Virus record (IMG/VR): IMGVR_UViG_3300049489_000098
Span: 1 to 50,069 of that record
DNA: 50,069 nt
Reading direction: 5' to 3' (one strand)
From: a virus
Positions 8,588-19,400 of this stretch are shown piece after piece (the stretch's first letter is position 1; each line of letters starts with the position of its first letter). The notes under the pieces are model-generated. The model made no database searches and was not told where the DNA came from. It saw only the letters and a program-made list of their open reading frames with translations. Both the position numbers and the translations under genes were made by a program.

Positions 8588-10345
8588 TTGAGTACATACC
8601 CTCCCAATTTTGCCGATCCAGATATCGTGTCCCTGTGCACGGACTCCGGAAAGCCCGTTAGTATTGATGGCTTCTATCAGGCCATTAACGAGGCTACAGG
8701 TAACACTAACAGATCAATAGATGATGTATGGAAGTTGTACATCACAGATGTACTTGGTTACGAGTACAAGGGCCAGCATCCAGCACACTACGGACTTAAG
8801 TTCGGCGATGGTGGGCTAGGTGTGCCGTGGACGTTGGATTCTGCGATCAGCGCCCCTGAAATCTTTTCAGTCAAGACAGACGCACCGGCGACCACAGGCA
8901 GTTCCTTTAGCCGAAGCACGGTAGCGCTTACCTCGGACCCAGAGACGTACGGCGATTTTCCGACCGACACTACAGTGTTTGGTCCTGAGTCATTCTCAAA
9001 CACCAATGTCGGCTGGGGGCAGAACGCATCAGGAGCCGATACTATAGGCGGATTGTGGATTGCAATCACTACTCCAATTACGCAACTAGTAGCTAACGCC
9101 ACCCTGCGAATCAGGACTACGGCTGTAGTGTCTGGTAGTCCTACGTTCCGTATTCACGCAGTAAATGCTATCTCCCCGAGTCTGCCGACCGCCACAGTAG
9201 ACTGCGCATTAGGTTTGTACACATCCCCCGGTTGGACTACCTCCTACGCCGCGCAGACCCTCGCGGCGCTTACTACGTATCCAATCGATGTAACGGACGT
9301 CATCAATGAACTGATCCTCAATAACGGCACTACGGGGACTTCAGTACTATTTGCACTTTATGCGGACGCAGCTCCCGGGGTCACGGCTAGCTTCAACATT
9401 GCTGGGCCATCTACCTACTTGGCTGGACTCGATATAGTACGTTCCCTGAATCACCGAGATTATCAAACAAAAACGATAGACGGAACTGCCCTGTGGTATT
9501 GGCCGTTTGATGCTAGTGATTGCGGGCCTCGTGGACTACAGGAGGTTCACCGTGCGGTTGTAGCTGTAGAGGGCACAGGCGATGGCCGGGCGGTAACCTC
9601 GCAGAGCGATACTGCAGAATTGGTTCCATTCGAGTTCTATTCCCGTCCTGACAAGTTTGGAAGCGTTCCCAGAGCATTCCCAGCTGAGCTTGATATACGC
9701 CCGGGAACAGGAGATGAGGCTAACGGTGGGTATTCTCGTCAGTTCTTTGGCCCATTGGTCGATGACACTGATCCTGCTAAACATAACTGGATGTACGGTA
9801 GTGATTTTCGACCATCAGGTAGTACCTACGACTACATATTTTTTGCACAGCATGTAGTTCTTACTAACGCCCCGGCAATTCAATACTTGTACGATGCCGC
9901 CGGCATCTATGGAATGTCTCTACAGTTTACCCAGCTATCTAATGGGGACATAGATTGCCACGGCTCATGGACAGGTACTTCGGACGACTACGCGAGCTAT
10001 AGGGCCGTTGTCTCGGTTCCGGCCACCACTGTTCCCAACACAGTAGTCTCCCTTGGTCTTTGGTACTCCTCTCCGACAAATACATTTACTTTCTTGTATA
10101 ACGCAGGGTCTGGGTGGGTCGTAGGCGGCACATGGACAGACACTGGAGCAGTCGCTCCCCAAGACATTAGCGGGGTGCAGTTTGGCGATTACAATCCAAC
10201 AGAAGACTCAGTTGTATGTCAGGGTTGGATCTGCTTGGAGTTGCGTCCAACCATAGATCTAGCTAAAGCTACGCGCATCATGGACGAGATGCGAACTCTC
10301 TGGAAAGCAGGAATCAAGAGTCTGCCGCCAGTCCTTTTCGTGTAA
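8588..10345 (+). CDS. Large virion structural protein, function unknown
   Basis: The protein has 585 residues and starts at TTG after a ribosome-site-like AGGAGTG. It is beta-rich and Thr/Ser/Gly-rich. Residues near 80-260 resemble a jelly-roll or carbohydrate-binding-like domain (TLRIRTTAVVSGSPTFRIHA), and residues near 280-560 resemble a LamG-like sandwich (VSLGLWYSSPTNTFTFLY). It sits between head genes and tail adaptor genes together with two smaller proteins, so it is most likely part of the virion exterior, perhaps a head fibre or tail spike component that binds sugars. The domain comparison is by pattern only and would need a structure prediction. Confidence 0.65.
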   Translation: MSTYPPNFADPDIVSLCTDSGKPVSIDGFYQAINEATGNTNRSIDDVWKLYITDVLGYEYKGQHPAHYGLKFGDGGLGVPWTLDSAISAPEIFSVKTDAPATTGSSFSRSTVALTSDPETYGDFPTDTTVFGPESFSNTNVGWGQNASGADTIGGLWIAITTPITQLVANATLRIRTTAVVSGSPTFRIHAVNAISPSLPTATVDCALGLYTSPGWTTSYAAQTLAALTTYPIDVTDVINELILNNGTTGTSVLFALYADAAPGVTASFNIAGPSTYLAGLDIVRSLNHRDYQTKTIDGTALWYWPFDASDCGPRGLQEVHRAVVAVEGTGDGRAVTSQSDTAELVPFEFYSRPDKFGSVPRAFPAELDIRPGTGDEANGGYSRQFFGPLVDDTDPAKHNWMYGSDFRPSGSTYDYIFFAQHVVLTNAPAIQYLYDAAGIYGMSLQFTQLSNGDIDCHGSWTGTSDDYASYRAVVSVPATTVPNTVVSLGLWYSSPTNTFTFLYNAGSGWVVGGTWTDTGAVAPQDISGVQFGDYNPTEDSVVCQGWICLELRPTIDLAKATRIMDEMRTLWKAGIKSLPPVLFV

Positions 10346-10373
10346 AGCTTACCATTTTGCGGAGTAATCATTA

Positions 10374-10667
10374 GTGGCTAGAATAGTATTGGACTCAGGC
10401 GCAAGCGCAGTAACACCCGGCTCCCCGTATGGGGACACCCCGGGAGCGTCGTTACGAGATACTCAACTAGCCCTAGATTCAGCTCTAGGGTCGATTAATA
10501 CTATGACGTTGGATCTCTATCCGACGTATTCGTCAACCATCCCTACCTCTACGCCTGCTGTCGGTACTATAGTCTGGCACTCAGCACCTGTCCCGGGCGG
10601 GAACATTGGCTGGGTGTATTGCGTGGGCAGTGTGTGGTTGCCGTGGGGAGTCATCGCCGCCTCATGA
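10374..10667 (+). CDS. Small putative virion protein
   Basis: This is 97 residues, starting at GTG with GGAG nine bases upstream. It is low in charge and rich in Ser, Thr, Pro and Gly, ending in a Trp-rich segment (WHSAPVPGGNIGWVYCVG) that looks like a small beta domain often found at the ends of fibre or spike proteins. Its stop overlaps the next start (ATGA), so the two are translationally coupled and probably act in the same structure. No family is recognised. Confidence 0.65.
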   Translation: MARIVLDSGASAVTPGSPYGDTPGASLRDTQLALDSALGSINTMTLDLYPTYSSTIPTSTPAVGTIVWHSAPVPGGNIGWVYCVGSVWLPWGVIAAS

Positions 10668-11809
10668 CCAGTATAGTATTAACTAGCCACTACCCGAACA
10701 CAGATAACGCCATACTTATCTCGCACGGTTGGCCTAACGGGGCTTCTGGCAATCCAGTTTTGGCTAGTCATGATGTAAATTATCCCCCCGGTGGCGGATT
10801 TTCAGCTACGCTCAGCGTATCCACTGGGATCATGACCATCACTGGTACCGGGTTTGGCACAAAAACTCCGGCAGCGCCCGTGTGGATGCAGACGTTTGGT
10901 GCTGTTGCTGATGGTGCGGGTTTGGCTGCTTGCGGATTCGACCTTTGGAACGCAGAGATGACCAACGCCCAGTGCCACGTAGTTGCTGGGGCTGGTGTGG
11001 GGGGCTCCAAGGCTCTACGGACAACCAAATTTGCTGACGACCCTAACGGAGAGACCTTTCCACACCCGCAAAAGTGGGTAGGCAGTCCGGATCAAGGTGT
11101 GTTCATGTCTCACTGGTACCGCTTAACCGGGCTGAGCGCACATGATGTGCAGGTCAAGGGCCATCGCGCAGGGCACAGGGCTAGTCTTACCGACACTGTG
11201 GCAAACTACGATATAGGCACCTCGCGGCGGTATACGACATCGTATCACTACGACGAGACTGGGATTTACTGGGAACTCAACGTAGACCCTTACTCTGGAG
11301 AGTCGTTCCCCTTCGATGAGTGGACATACTCTACCAATCCGTCTGGTAGACTTGATCCCGGTAATCAGATTAACGTAGAGACGTATTACAGGTTTAATAC
11401 GGTATCTCCAGCGTACGTAGCGGACGGTGTTACTACAGTCACAATGGCCGGAACTCAGATTATGACCAAATCTGACAGGCCGGCACGCCCAGATGGTACG
11501 TACACAATGGGCACGGCGCAGTTCCAGCCGGGGCTTACGTCGGGCGTAGGTACCTTTACTGCCATTAACGACATATCCCGCCTATACGTGGACAACACTA
11601 GAGCTCGTGTGTTCTTGGGGGATTCCGCAACGTTGACGGAGTGTACCGGACGCTTCCTGCTAAAGCCCTCCGAGTGGATAAACACTCGTATTGTGGCCAG
11701 CGAGGGCACTAACATCCCGACTAATTACAACTGGGTGTATGTCATGAACTCTGCTGGAACAGTCATCTCAAATAGTGGGAACGGGTTTGCGTATGCCAAT
11801 TCTCCATAA
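10664..11809 (+). CDS. Putative virion surface protein
   Basis: The protein has 381 residues from the ATG at 10664, which overlaps the preceding stop as ATGA; this start is preferred to an upstream in-frame TTG at 10619. The composition is that of a beta-rich extracellular structural protein, with repeated Gly-Thr-Gly turns (MTITGTGFGTKTP near residue 55) and a conserved-looking sandwich from 120 to 280 with many Tyr and Trp. It is grouped with the two preceding genes, so I infer a head-fibre or spike complex. No enzyme motif is visible. Confidence 0.65.
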   Translation: MTSIVLTSHYPNTDNAILISHGWPNGASGNPVLASHDVNYPPGGGFSATLSVSTGIMTITGTGFGTKTPAAPVWMQTFGAVADGAGLAACGFDLWNAEMTNAQCHVVAGAGVGGSKALRTTKFADDPNGETFPHPQKWVGSPDQGVFMSHWYRLTGLSAHDVQVKGHRAGHRASLTDTVANYDIGTSRRYTTSYHYDETGIYWELNVDPYSGESFPFDEWTYSTNPSGRLDPGNQINVETYYRFNTVSPAYVADGVTTVTMAGTQIMTKSDRPARPDGTYTMGTAQFQPGLTSGVGTFTAINDISRLYVDNTRARVFLGDSATLTECTGRFLLKPSEWINTRIVASEGTNIPTNYNWVYVMNSAGTVISNSGNGFAYANSP

Positions 11810-11838
11810 GCTCACATGTACACCTATGGTGAGGCACA

Positions 11839-12150
11839 ATGGATGAACCTGTCAGCTTTCGAGAGGCTGCTACGTGGACAATCTCAGGGTTGGCAGCTAT
11901 CGTGAGTGCGTTTGGAGCCCGCCTGTGGAGTGAACAGGGTGATCGCATACGCAAGAACGAGCAGCGAGTCGAGTTGTTAGAGGGCTCCCTTAAGGAGCAT
12001 ACCACCACAGACGCCGCTGCTCACGACTCCATACGCAAAGACCTAAACGCTTCTCTTGAGCGATTAGGCGATCGTATCGATGACCACACAAAGCACATCT
12101 CAAACCAGATTTTAGATTTAGTGAAGTACATACAGCACGGGAGTAAATAA
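11839..12150 (+). CDS. Small membrane-anchored coiled-coil protein
   Basis: This is 103 residues: a short N-terminal tail, one hydrophobic segment (about residues 11-27, WTISGLAAIVSAFGARL), and then a long charged helix with heptad spacing to the C-terminus. This layout is shared by holin-like and spanin-like phage proteins and by small envelope adaptors. It is far from the holin-lysozyme pair at 23.8 kb, so a role in virion assembly or DNA entry at the membrane is equally possible. It stops 2 bases before the tail adaptor gene. Confidence 0.6.
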   Translation: MDEPVSFREAATWTISGLAAIVSAFGARLWSEQGDRIRKNEQRVELLEGSLKEHTTTDAAAHDSIRKDLNASLERLGDRIDDHTKHISNQILDLVKYIQHGSK

Positions 12151-12152
12151 TC

Positions 12153-12890
12153 ATGTCCACTACTGTACTAGACGTTGTGCAGGACATGCTCTCCGCCATT
12201 GACTCAGACGAAGTTAATAGCATAGGGGACACTACCGAGTCGCAGTCAGCCGCTAGGTTGGTGAAGAACGTCTACGATAACATTGTAGACGAGTACAGCA
12301 TCAAATCCACCGCGACCCTGTTCCACCTTGCGCCTACAGGGACGCCCGTGCTCATGACCATCCCCCCGGGGTTTCACTCGATCAAGTGGATCAAGTACGA
12401 CGTCTCCGGACCAGATGACCCCACTAGCTATGAGACTGTTATGTACTGCACCCCAGACGCGTTCATGGAGAACGTCTCTGGTCGTGGCGACGGTACGGAT
12501 TATCAGGTAACTGGCACTGTCACAGTACGGGCGCTCACTGACCGCGCCCCCAGCATGTGGACTACGTTCGATGATACCACTATTGTGTTTGACGCCTACA
12601 ACGCAGACTACGACGCCGTGCTGCAGGGGTCAAAGACCAACTGTTACGGGGAGGGCAAGCCCGTCCTTGTTCTGGACGATACCACTCCAATATCGCTGTC
12701 GCCCCGGTACATGTCTCTGTTGCGCAATGAGTGTATAGCAATGGCACAGGACCTGTGGAAGGATGGCGTGACGCCAAAGGTTGAGCAGCAGGCACAGCGC
12801 TCTCGTGTGCGTTCCCAAAGAACGAAGCACATTGACACCAACAGCACTAGCACACCGTTACCTGACTATGGCCGTAAGAGGAGACATTGA
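12153..12890 (+). CDS. Tail tubular protein A-like adaptor
   Basis: The protein has 245 residues. The N-terminal region VLDVVQDMLSAIDSDEVNSI followed by a helix containing ARLVKNVYDNIVDE is characteristic of podovirus tail tube protein A (gatekeeper/adaptor) families, which sit below the portal as a dodecameric ring and attach the nozzle. Position, size and the presence of a protein B-like gene downstream (13227) agree. The last 50 residues are basic. The stop and the next start share a base (TGATG). Confidence 0.8.
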   Translation: MSTTVLDVVQDMLSAIDSDEVNSIGDTTESQSAARLVKNVYDNIVDEYSIKSTATLFHLAPTGTPVLMTIPPGFHSIKWIKYDVSGPDDPTSYETVMYCTPDAFMENVSGRGDGTDYQVTGTVTVRALTDRAPSMWTTFDDTTIVFDAYNADYDAVLQGSKTNCYGEGKPVLVLDDTTPISLSPRYMSLLRNECIAMAQDLWKDGVTPKVEQQAQRSRVRSQRTKHIDTNSTSTPLPDYGRKRRH

Positions 12891-13234
12891 TGGCTGACCA
12901 AGCCCCCGAACTCTTGACTAAAGAGCGTGGCCTAGCCACACGTACAGACCCCACCGGCAAGCGGTGGGCAATGGGAGTAGCTCCCGGAGGTGGCTCGTTG
13001 TATGAACTGTTTAACGTAAATGACGAGGGCGAGTTCGTTAAGCCACGGGGATACCCTAAGACGCCTTTTAATCTTGGCACTATGTGGACTAGTTATAACC
13101 GCGCTTGTCGCGCGCTTGATACTTGGCTGGCCTATGCGTGGGACGCGAGTGAAGCAGTGGCTTCGCGCAACGCGCGCAAGGCGCATAAGGACCGATACAC
13201 CGCCTCAGTAGAGGGCGCTAGCGCTAGTGCGTAG
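12890..13234 (+). CDS. Small tail-region protein
   Basis: This is 114 residues from the ATG at 12890, which overlaps the adaptor stop as TGATG; an in-frame TTG one codon earlier is less likely. It is rich in Trp, Tyr and Ala, with a helical C-terminus (NRACRALDTWLAYAWDASEA). It is inserted between tail proteins A and B. No family is recognised. Coupling to both neighbours suggests a tail-assembly or minor tail component. Confidence 0.65.
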   Translation: MADQAPELLTKERGLATRTDPTGKRWAMGVAPGGGSLYELFNVNDEGEFVKPRGYPKTPFNLGTMWTSYNRACRALDTWLAYAWDASEAVASRNARKAHKDRYTASVEGASASA

Positions 13235-15746
13235 ACGCGAGGACGTTGGCCAAGCCCCGTTCGAGAAGCCGTTCTTTGTATTAAACGGCGGCCTGAACAC
13301 GGAGGTATCTCCTCTCAACGCCCCAGAGGGGGTCACTGTAGACGAGGAGAACATGGAGATTATGCGGGATGGTTCCCGCAGGCGCAGACGCGCCATAGCC
13401 GACGAGACGGGCGGGGTGCGGTTCGATACGTCTGAGGTTAACGACCTCGGGGCGTTTGCTCGTACGAACGTGTTTCAGTGGGAGTCCCCGGGCGGGGATA
13501 CCTCTGCCACCATTCAGGTTGTGAAGCTTGGTGGTACGGTTCACTTCTATGACGACTCGGAAACACTCAGCGCAAACAAGCGCACCTTTACCATATCCCT
13601 CATGGACTGGGCAACCACTGACGAAATTAATGACGTCATCGGTCAGCCGGTCACCTTCGCCTCACATCAGGGCGTTCTGTTCATTTCCGGCAAGTATGTA
13701 TCGCCTCTGTACGTGGAGTTGGTTGACGGGTCCTTGCAGATCACAGAGATTCCGCTGCGCGTACGCGACTTTTCTGGCATCCCTGATGAAGTGGCACTTA
13801 ACGTAAAGCCCACCACTCTTACGTCCTCGCATGAGTACAACCTACTTAATCGTGGGTGGAAGACTGGCTCGGCCACCACTGACGGGTACCTGAGGTTCTT
13901 CGCTGACACGGGGTACTACCCAGCCAAGAACATGATTCCTTGGATGGGGTACTCAAAGAAGGCTGAGTCTGGGAAGAACATATCCAACAGTGAGTTTAAC
14001 CCATCTGACTGGACCAAATCCTACTCCTCGTCTAAGCTGGAGGCTGAGGTCTTTGGGGAGGCCAGTGCGCCGCAAGGGCACATACTGATTAACCCGTTCA
14101 ATACGTCGTACGGCACCATCGGCTCCGGCCTCGGCGCTCAGGATGCCACTGTAACCCTGCTGGAGTCGGAGTGGGACACCACTGGGTTTATAAAAGTAAC
14201 CATGACGCTCCCGCTGCCGCACAGCATAGTCCCCGGAGATCAGGTCGAGGTCACTGGCGGGTACGTTACTTGGTACGACGGTCCGGGGGACGTGGGCGGC
14301 ACTGTGGAGATGACTGGGGTGTACGATGCGCGCCCCGGCACTACTGGAGCGACTCTGGTTATACGAATTCCAGTGGCTAAGTTTGTGTACAATAACGCGT
14401 ATGATAACCCCGGGCTGATGACGTGGACCGGTCCCACCACCGCAGGCACTGACCCGATCCTCAATGAGGTTACCGGTGTGGTTACTGATCTTCGTCCCAC
14501 TGCGATAGCCTTCTTTGCTGGTCGAATCTGGTACGCTGGGCTGGACTCGGCTCCGTTCACTGACACGGTGATGTTTTCTCAGATTGTGCTGAATAGTGTT
14601 ACGGACTACGAGAAGTACGGCAGATGCTACCAAGCAGGTGATCCCACGGACGAGTTCCGGTCTATGGTGGTGCCTAGTGATGGTGGCACCATTCAGGTTC
14701 CGGGGCTATCCGGCGTGCGGGCGCTAGTCCCTTTGCAGAACTCCATACTGGTTATGTCAGCCACCGGTGTGTACGAAATTACTGGCGGCAGGGCTCCGTT
14801 CAGCGCCAACAACTTCAGCGTTCGGAAGCTCTCCGACGTTGACTGCCTCAGCGCTGCCGGCATCGCTCGCACTGATTTTGGTATCGCATACACCTCCTCT
14901 CGTGGACTGTATACGATAATTACATCAGAGACTACGGGCCTGCTAACGTCTAATCCCATGATAGACGCCACTCTGCGCACGTACTGGAACGCCCTTCCTG
15001 ACGGCGTGCAGGCAGAGGTACAGATCGTTTATGACTACGCCCTACAGAAGCTCTATGTACTTCATGGCTGGGACTATGACGGCACCTTCCACCGAGACAG
15101 GTACGAACGGGCACTGGTGTTCGATGTGCGTAACAGTGGTTGGTATCCAATCAGTCTTCCGTACCCAGTGAGCAACTTAGGCATCTGGATTAAGGGGGCG
15201 CTAATCACCCGGGCCGGCGACGGTGCCAACGACAACAAGAAGGTCAAGTTCATTGCTAGCGTGCAGGACATTGGTGTGTCCGCTGTGGCCATCATGGACA
15301 TGGACCACACGTTCTATTACGACGCAGACGGCAGACAGCCCATCCCGTACCTCATTACAGCGTACGATGGGATAGGTGGAGCAGAGGTGCCCAAGGACTT
15401 CGCGCACAAGCGGCAAGCCCCTGTGGTACACGTATACTCTAGACGTACAGAGACGGGCGTGGACGGGAACGGCGCACTGGTGAATTCATCTAGTGTGTTT
15501 GTCGAGCCTAGATGGGATTTTACGGACACTAACCTGACCGGCCGGGCGTCCGCCCCACAGCAGGCGTACCGTACGCAGTCCATGTTCTTGGGCAGCCCTA
15601 CGGACAACGGTCAACCGGTTGTTATAAGCCGCCTCAAGGTCAGGGGTCGCGGCAAGAGCCTGCACTTTAAGTTTTACGGAGAGGCGGACAAGGACTTTCA
15701 TTTACTTGGCTACGCCATTTACTATAAGATTGGGAGACGCGTGTAA
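13227..15746 (+). CDS. Tail tubular protein B-like nozzle protein
   Basis: The protein has 839 residues and starts at GTG inside the preceding gene. The N-terminal stretch FVLNGGLNTEVSPLNAPEGV and the following EENMEIMRDGSRRRR are hallmarks of podovirus nozzle (tail protein B) proteins, which form the hexameric tail tube through which DNA leaves. The large beta-rich middle has segments such as FFAGRIWYAGL and YGRCYQAGDPTDE, the usual propeller-like body. Length is slightly above T7 gp12 (about 790 residues). Its end overlaps the ejection protein gene by one base. Confidence 0.85.
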   Translation: MRRREDVGQAPFEKPFFVLNGGLNTEVSPLNAPEGVTVDEENMEIMRDGSRRRRRAIADETGGVRFDTSEVNDLGAFARTNVFQWESPGGDTSATIQVVKLGGTVHFYDDSETLSANKRTFTISLMDWATTDEINDVIGQPVTFASHQGVLFISGKYVSPLYVELVDGSLQITEIPLRVRDFSGIPDEVALNVKPTTLTSSHEYNLLNRGWKTGSATTDGYLRFFADTGYYPAKNMIPWMGYSKKAESGKNISNSEFNPSDWTKSYSSSKLEAEVFGEASAPQGHILINPFNTSYGTIGSGLGAQDATVTLLESEWDTTGFIKVTMTLPLPHSIVPGDQVEVTGGYVTWYDGPGDVGGTVEMTGVYDARPGTTGATLVIRIPVAKFVYNNAYDNPGLMTWTGPTTAGTDPILNEVTGVVTDLRPTAIAFFAGRIWYAGLDSAPFTDTVMFSQIVLNSVTDYEKYGRCYQAGDPTDEFRSMVVPSDGGTIQVPGLSGVRALVPLQNSILVMSATGVYEITGGRAPFSANNFSVRKLSDVDCLSAAGIARTDFGIAYTSSRGLYTIITSETTGLLTSNPMIDATLRTYWNALPDGVQAEVQIVYDYALQKLYVLHGWDYDGTFHRDRYERALVFDVRNSGWYPISLPYPVSNLGIWIKGALITRAGDGANDNKKVKFIASVQDIGVSAVAIMDMDHTFYYDADGRQPIPYLITAYDGIGGAEVPKDFAHKRQAPVVHVYSRRTETGVDGNGALVNSSSVFVEPRWDFTDTNLTGRASAPQQAYRTQSMFLGSPTDNGQPVVISRLKVRGRGKSLHFKFYGEADKDFHLLGYAIYYKIGRRV

Positions 15747-16375
15747 TGAGTAGCGCCGGAACAGAAGGCGTAGTAAGCGCCGGTACGTCCGTAGTCGGCG
15801 GGACCGCCAGTGGCGCAGCCGCAGGAGCGGCTATCGGAGCAGCCGGTGGCCCGATAGGCGCAGTGGGCGGGGCCATTATTGGCGGGACGCTTGGGGCCAT
15901 TGGGGGCGTGTTTGGATTTGGCTCCTCCAAAAAGAAACGCAAGGCTCGCCGTCTAGCCAAGCAGTCCCGGGCTATTCAGAACCTCATTCTCCGCAAGGGT
16001 GTGGTAACAGACTATGTTCAGCAGGAAGCGGTAGCTGCCATGAGTGGCGTAGCTTCCGGGGCCGGCACACAGAGCACCTCTGGCGTGTCTGGTGTCATGA
16101 CCTCCCTTCAGGTGCAGGCTCGGAGCGCGCTCAAGGTCAACCAAGAGCTGTTCCGCCGCAATGAGTCCATCCAGAAGCTAGAGGCGCAGGCAGCCAAGTA
16201 CGACGCCCTTCAGAGCGGTATCGGTAGCCTCATTAGCTCTGCCGGCAGCTTTCTTAGCAGCGGTGGCATAGACTGGAGTAGCAGTAAGGGCACGTATGCC
16301 TACAACGCCAAGGCCACTGCTGGGTATACGACTCAGGCTAACGCTATGGGCGTGCACACTCCTCAGTTTCCATAA
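15746..16375 (+). CDS. Internal virion (ejection) protein, gp14-like
   Basis: The protein has 209 residues. The N-terminus (about residues 8-58) is a long Gly/Ala run with glycine-zipper spacing and no charge, able to insert in a membrane. It is followed by a basic patch KKKRKARR (65-72) and an amphipathic coiled coil (75-170). T7 gp14 has a similar size and a membrane-spanning role: it is ejected first and forms the outer-membrane pore for DNA entry. It heads a block of three ejection genes. The start overlaps the preceding stop (TAATG). Confidence 0.75.
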   Translation: MSSAGTEGVVSAGTSVVGGTASGAAAGAAIGAAGGPIGAVGGAIIGGTLGAIGGVFGFGSSKKKRKARRLAKQSRAIQNLILRKGVVTDYVQQEAVAAMSGVASGAGTQSTSGVSGVMTSLQVQARSALKVNQELFRRNESIQKLEAQAAKYDALQSGIGSLISSAGSFLSSGGIDWSSSKGTYAYNAKATAGYTTQANAMGVHTPQFP

Positions 16376-16400
16376 CCCACGGTAACACCATTAACACAGC

Positions 16401-19400
16401 ATGTTAGAACCTCGCCCGCAGGACGAAGAACAAGAGTTGGCAATGCCCGAGCGGCCGGTGATGCTACCGCCGCCAGTGCGCATCAACTCCCCGATGGCTC
16501 ACGAGGCCGCCCGTGTAGCGGTTAACGCTATAGGCGCTAGCGCAGACACGCTCCCGTACTTCAAGCAACAGTTTGAGGAGCGGGGGTACATTGATGAGTA
16601 CGTGCGACTGTCTCAGATGGCTGCCAATACGTTTGACACCAGTCAGGCTGCCAAAGTCAGTCAGGCTATCCGCTTGTCCATGCTCAAGCACGGCATCTCC
16701 CCAGACCAAGCCTTGCGCACTGACCCCGAGGTTAAGGGGGTGGTCGAGGAGTCCAAGAAGAATCTGGAGCTTGTCACCAAGAACCCGATTGCGTACGACG
16801 CCATCAAGCAAGCCCAGCAGACTCCACCGACCCAGCCGCAGGACGTGTACGACGTCGAGGACGAGGCTACCGCTACCTCCGAGCAGGGTGTCCTTGAGAC
16901 CCTCACAAAGGTGCTTGGTGAGGGCAAGTCGATGTACGACGCCATCCAAGAGTTGCAGCCTGATAGAAGCGCCCCGTCCGCAGTCGGTGGCTTCCTGCAG
17001 AGCATGGTGTCGTTTGTGACGACGCTTCCACAAGCGGTGGCTGCCAACAAGGAGTTTGACCTTGGGCTGGAGCTTAAGTCATTAGCCGTAGGCGAGGTAC
17101 ATAAGGCGCTTGTCAAGAAGATCATCGAAACATCTCCCGCTGATCGTGACGTGCTCTTGGCCCGGCTGAATCGGTGGGTAAAGGAAAGCCCGGTGTTCTT
17201 CTCGGACTACAGTGCGTTCGCGTTCTTGGACGAGGTGCTTACCCCTATCGTCAACAACACTACCGAAGGGCCCCTTGGCAATATAACCTCCACCGCGTTT
17301 CCTGCCATCGATCTGACCGGCATCAAGGGCCTTGCGCACCTAACCACAGGCTTGACGAGCGCGGCCATGCGCGTCACGGCTGTGCCTGTGCTCAAGATGA
17401 TGCAACGGGCGTCCAAGCCCGCGTTGTCCAACGAGCTGGTTGATGTGCTTAAGTCGTCTGAGGCTGTCGTTGAGGGCAAGTATAACGTATCCAAGGCCAC
17501 CATTGCGCAGACCCAACTGCCCTCGATGCTTGCCAAGACCATTGACGACGTGCCTGATGTTGCCGGGCGGCTAGAGGCTGAGCGGGTCACCGCACTTGCC
17601 GATGTGTTGTCGGCTGCCGCACAGGCGGCTAAGGCCGAGTTGCACAGCGTTGCTGAGAAGAAGTCACTGATCGAGTCTACGGTCGAGGCCATTAGCTCAG
17701 CCAAGTTCGGCAAGCTGCGCCCCGGCAGAGCCACGATCTCCCCGTACGCCGATGGCACCGGCTTTGAGGCCCGAGTCATGTATGGCAAGTCGGACGAAAA
17801 GGGGTTCGGGACACTTCGCGACGCAATCACGCAAGCCAAGACCGCGCTAAAGAGCGGGGCCGGGGACCTTGCCTCCATCTGGTCGTCGGATGGGGTAAAC
17901 ATTTCAGCGCTTATGACGCTGGACGAGGCTGCCGAACTCAGTGCCGCCGAACTTAAGCGTAGGGGTAACTTCTATGTTCAGGTGACCAGTAAGCACACGT
18001 TTACTGCGCTGGACTATCTTACCTCGCCCACTGGGCATGTCATGGACATCACCAAGGGTATACTCGGGCGCTTCCGTAACATAGCCACTAACCCCAGTTC
18101 GTGGTTTGATAGAGATTACTACCGCCGCTACAACAGGCTGTTCAGTCTCGGCAACAGCATCAACTCCAAGCTGGACGCCATCGCCACCCCGGTGTGGGAC
18201 CTTCCTTGGCAGTCCAAGATGAAGGTCAATCAGGCTATGGAGTGGAGCGCAACGTTCGGCTCCAAGAACAAGCGCAATCCCACCATGCGTGAGGTTCAGG
18301 AGCAGTTTGGGGAGACTCTCTCGGAGAAGGAACTGCGTGGCGTATACTCCGCTAGGGTGTACTTTGACGCACTGCACATGCTGGAGAACTCCCATGTGTA
18401 CGAGCACCTGCTAGCCCGCGGAGCTAAGACCATCAAGGCCAAGGATGGCTCTGCGGCGTTCCACGGAGTGCCGGTGCCGGCCGCAACGGCGGCCTCTGAC
18501 GTCACCCGGGTGTTTAACGTAGCCACCGGAAAGATCGAGGACATGTCCAAGGACGTGGCCGAGGCTCTGTACAAGTCCGGTGGTACCATCATAAAGACAG
18601 ACCTCGCGCCGGCAGTGAACGGCACGGACGAGATTGTGTACCACGTAAAGTTCGACCCCAAGGACGGAAAGCTCTGGGAGTTCGGCAACCTTAGCTCCAC
18701 CCCGCTGAAGTACATTCACGGGTACTTCCCCCGGATGTACGAAGATCCGTACGTCATCACTAGGGTTATAAAGGGGGCTATGGTTGACGGGAAATCCACC
18801 ACCCACCGCTCTGCTGTGATGATGGCCGGAAGCCGTAAGGAGGCGGAGGCTGCCCGAGACGCACTGCTCGCCAAGAATACCAAGGACAACTACACGTACG
18901 AGATAAAGAAGGACGTGCGCCTGTCCGGCCTCGACGACGTAGCTACGACGCAGGAACTGATGCAGATGGAGGGGCGGTTGTTCTACGACGACCGCACCGT
19001 GCACTTAGAGAGTGCCACTGGTGGGTTAGCCGACATTGTAGCTCCCATCAATACCATCGCTAAGAGCGCCCGTGTCATAGCGCGTCAACTGTCTATGGAA
19101 GACTTCAATAACCACATGCTTCGCATCTGGGAGTTGCAGTACAAGGACCTTCTGAAGAACGCCGGGGTGACCATTAATCTGGATGTGAACTCGGTTGACA
19201 GCGCGCTTGAGGCCCTGCGTCTAGTGGCCAACACCCCCGGCTACAAGAAGCTGGGCACGGCAGCACTGGAGTCGTTTAGGTACATTCAGTACATGCGTGG
19301 GGTGAACGACCCCACCAGCCACTTCTTTCGGTCCAAGATGATTGCAATGGGCGAGTGGTTGTATGACTCTGGTCTGTTGGGCAAGACCGCCGGCAAGGCG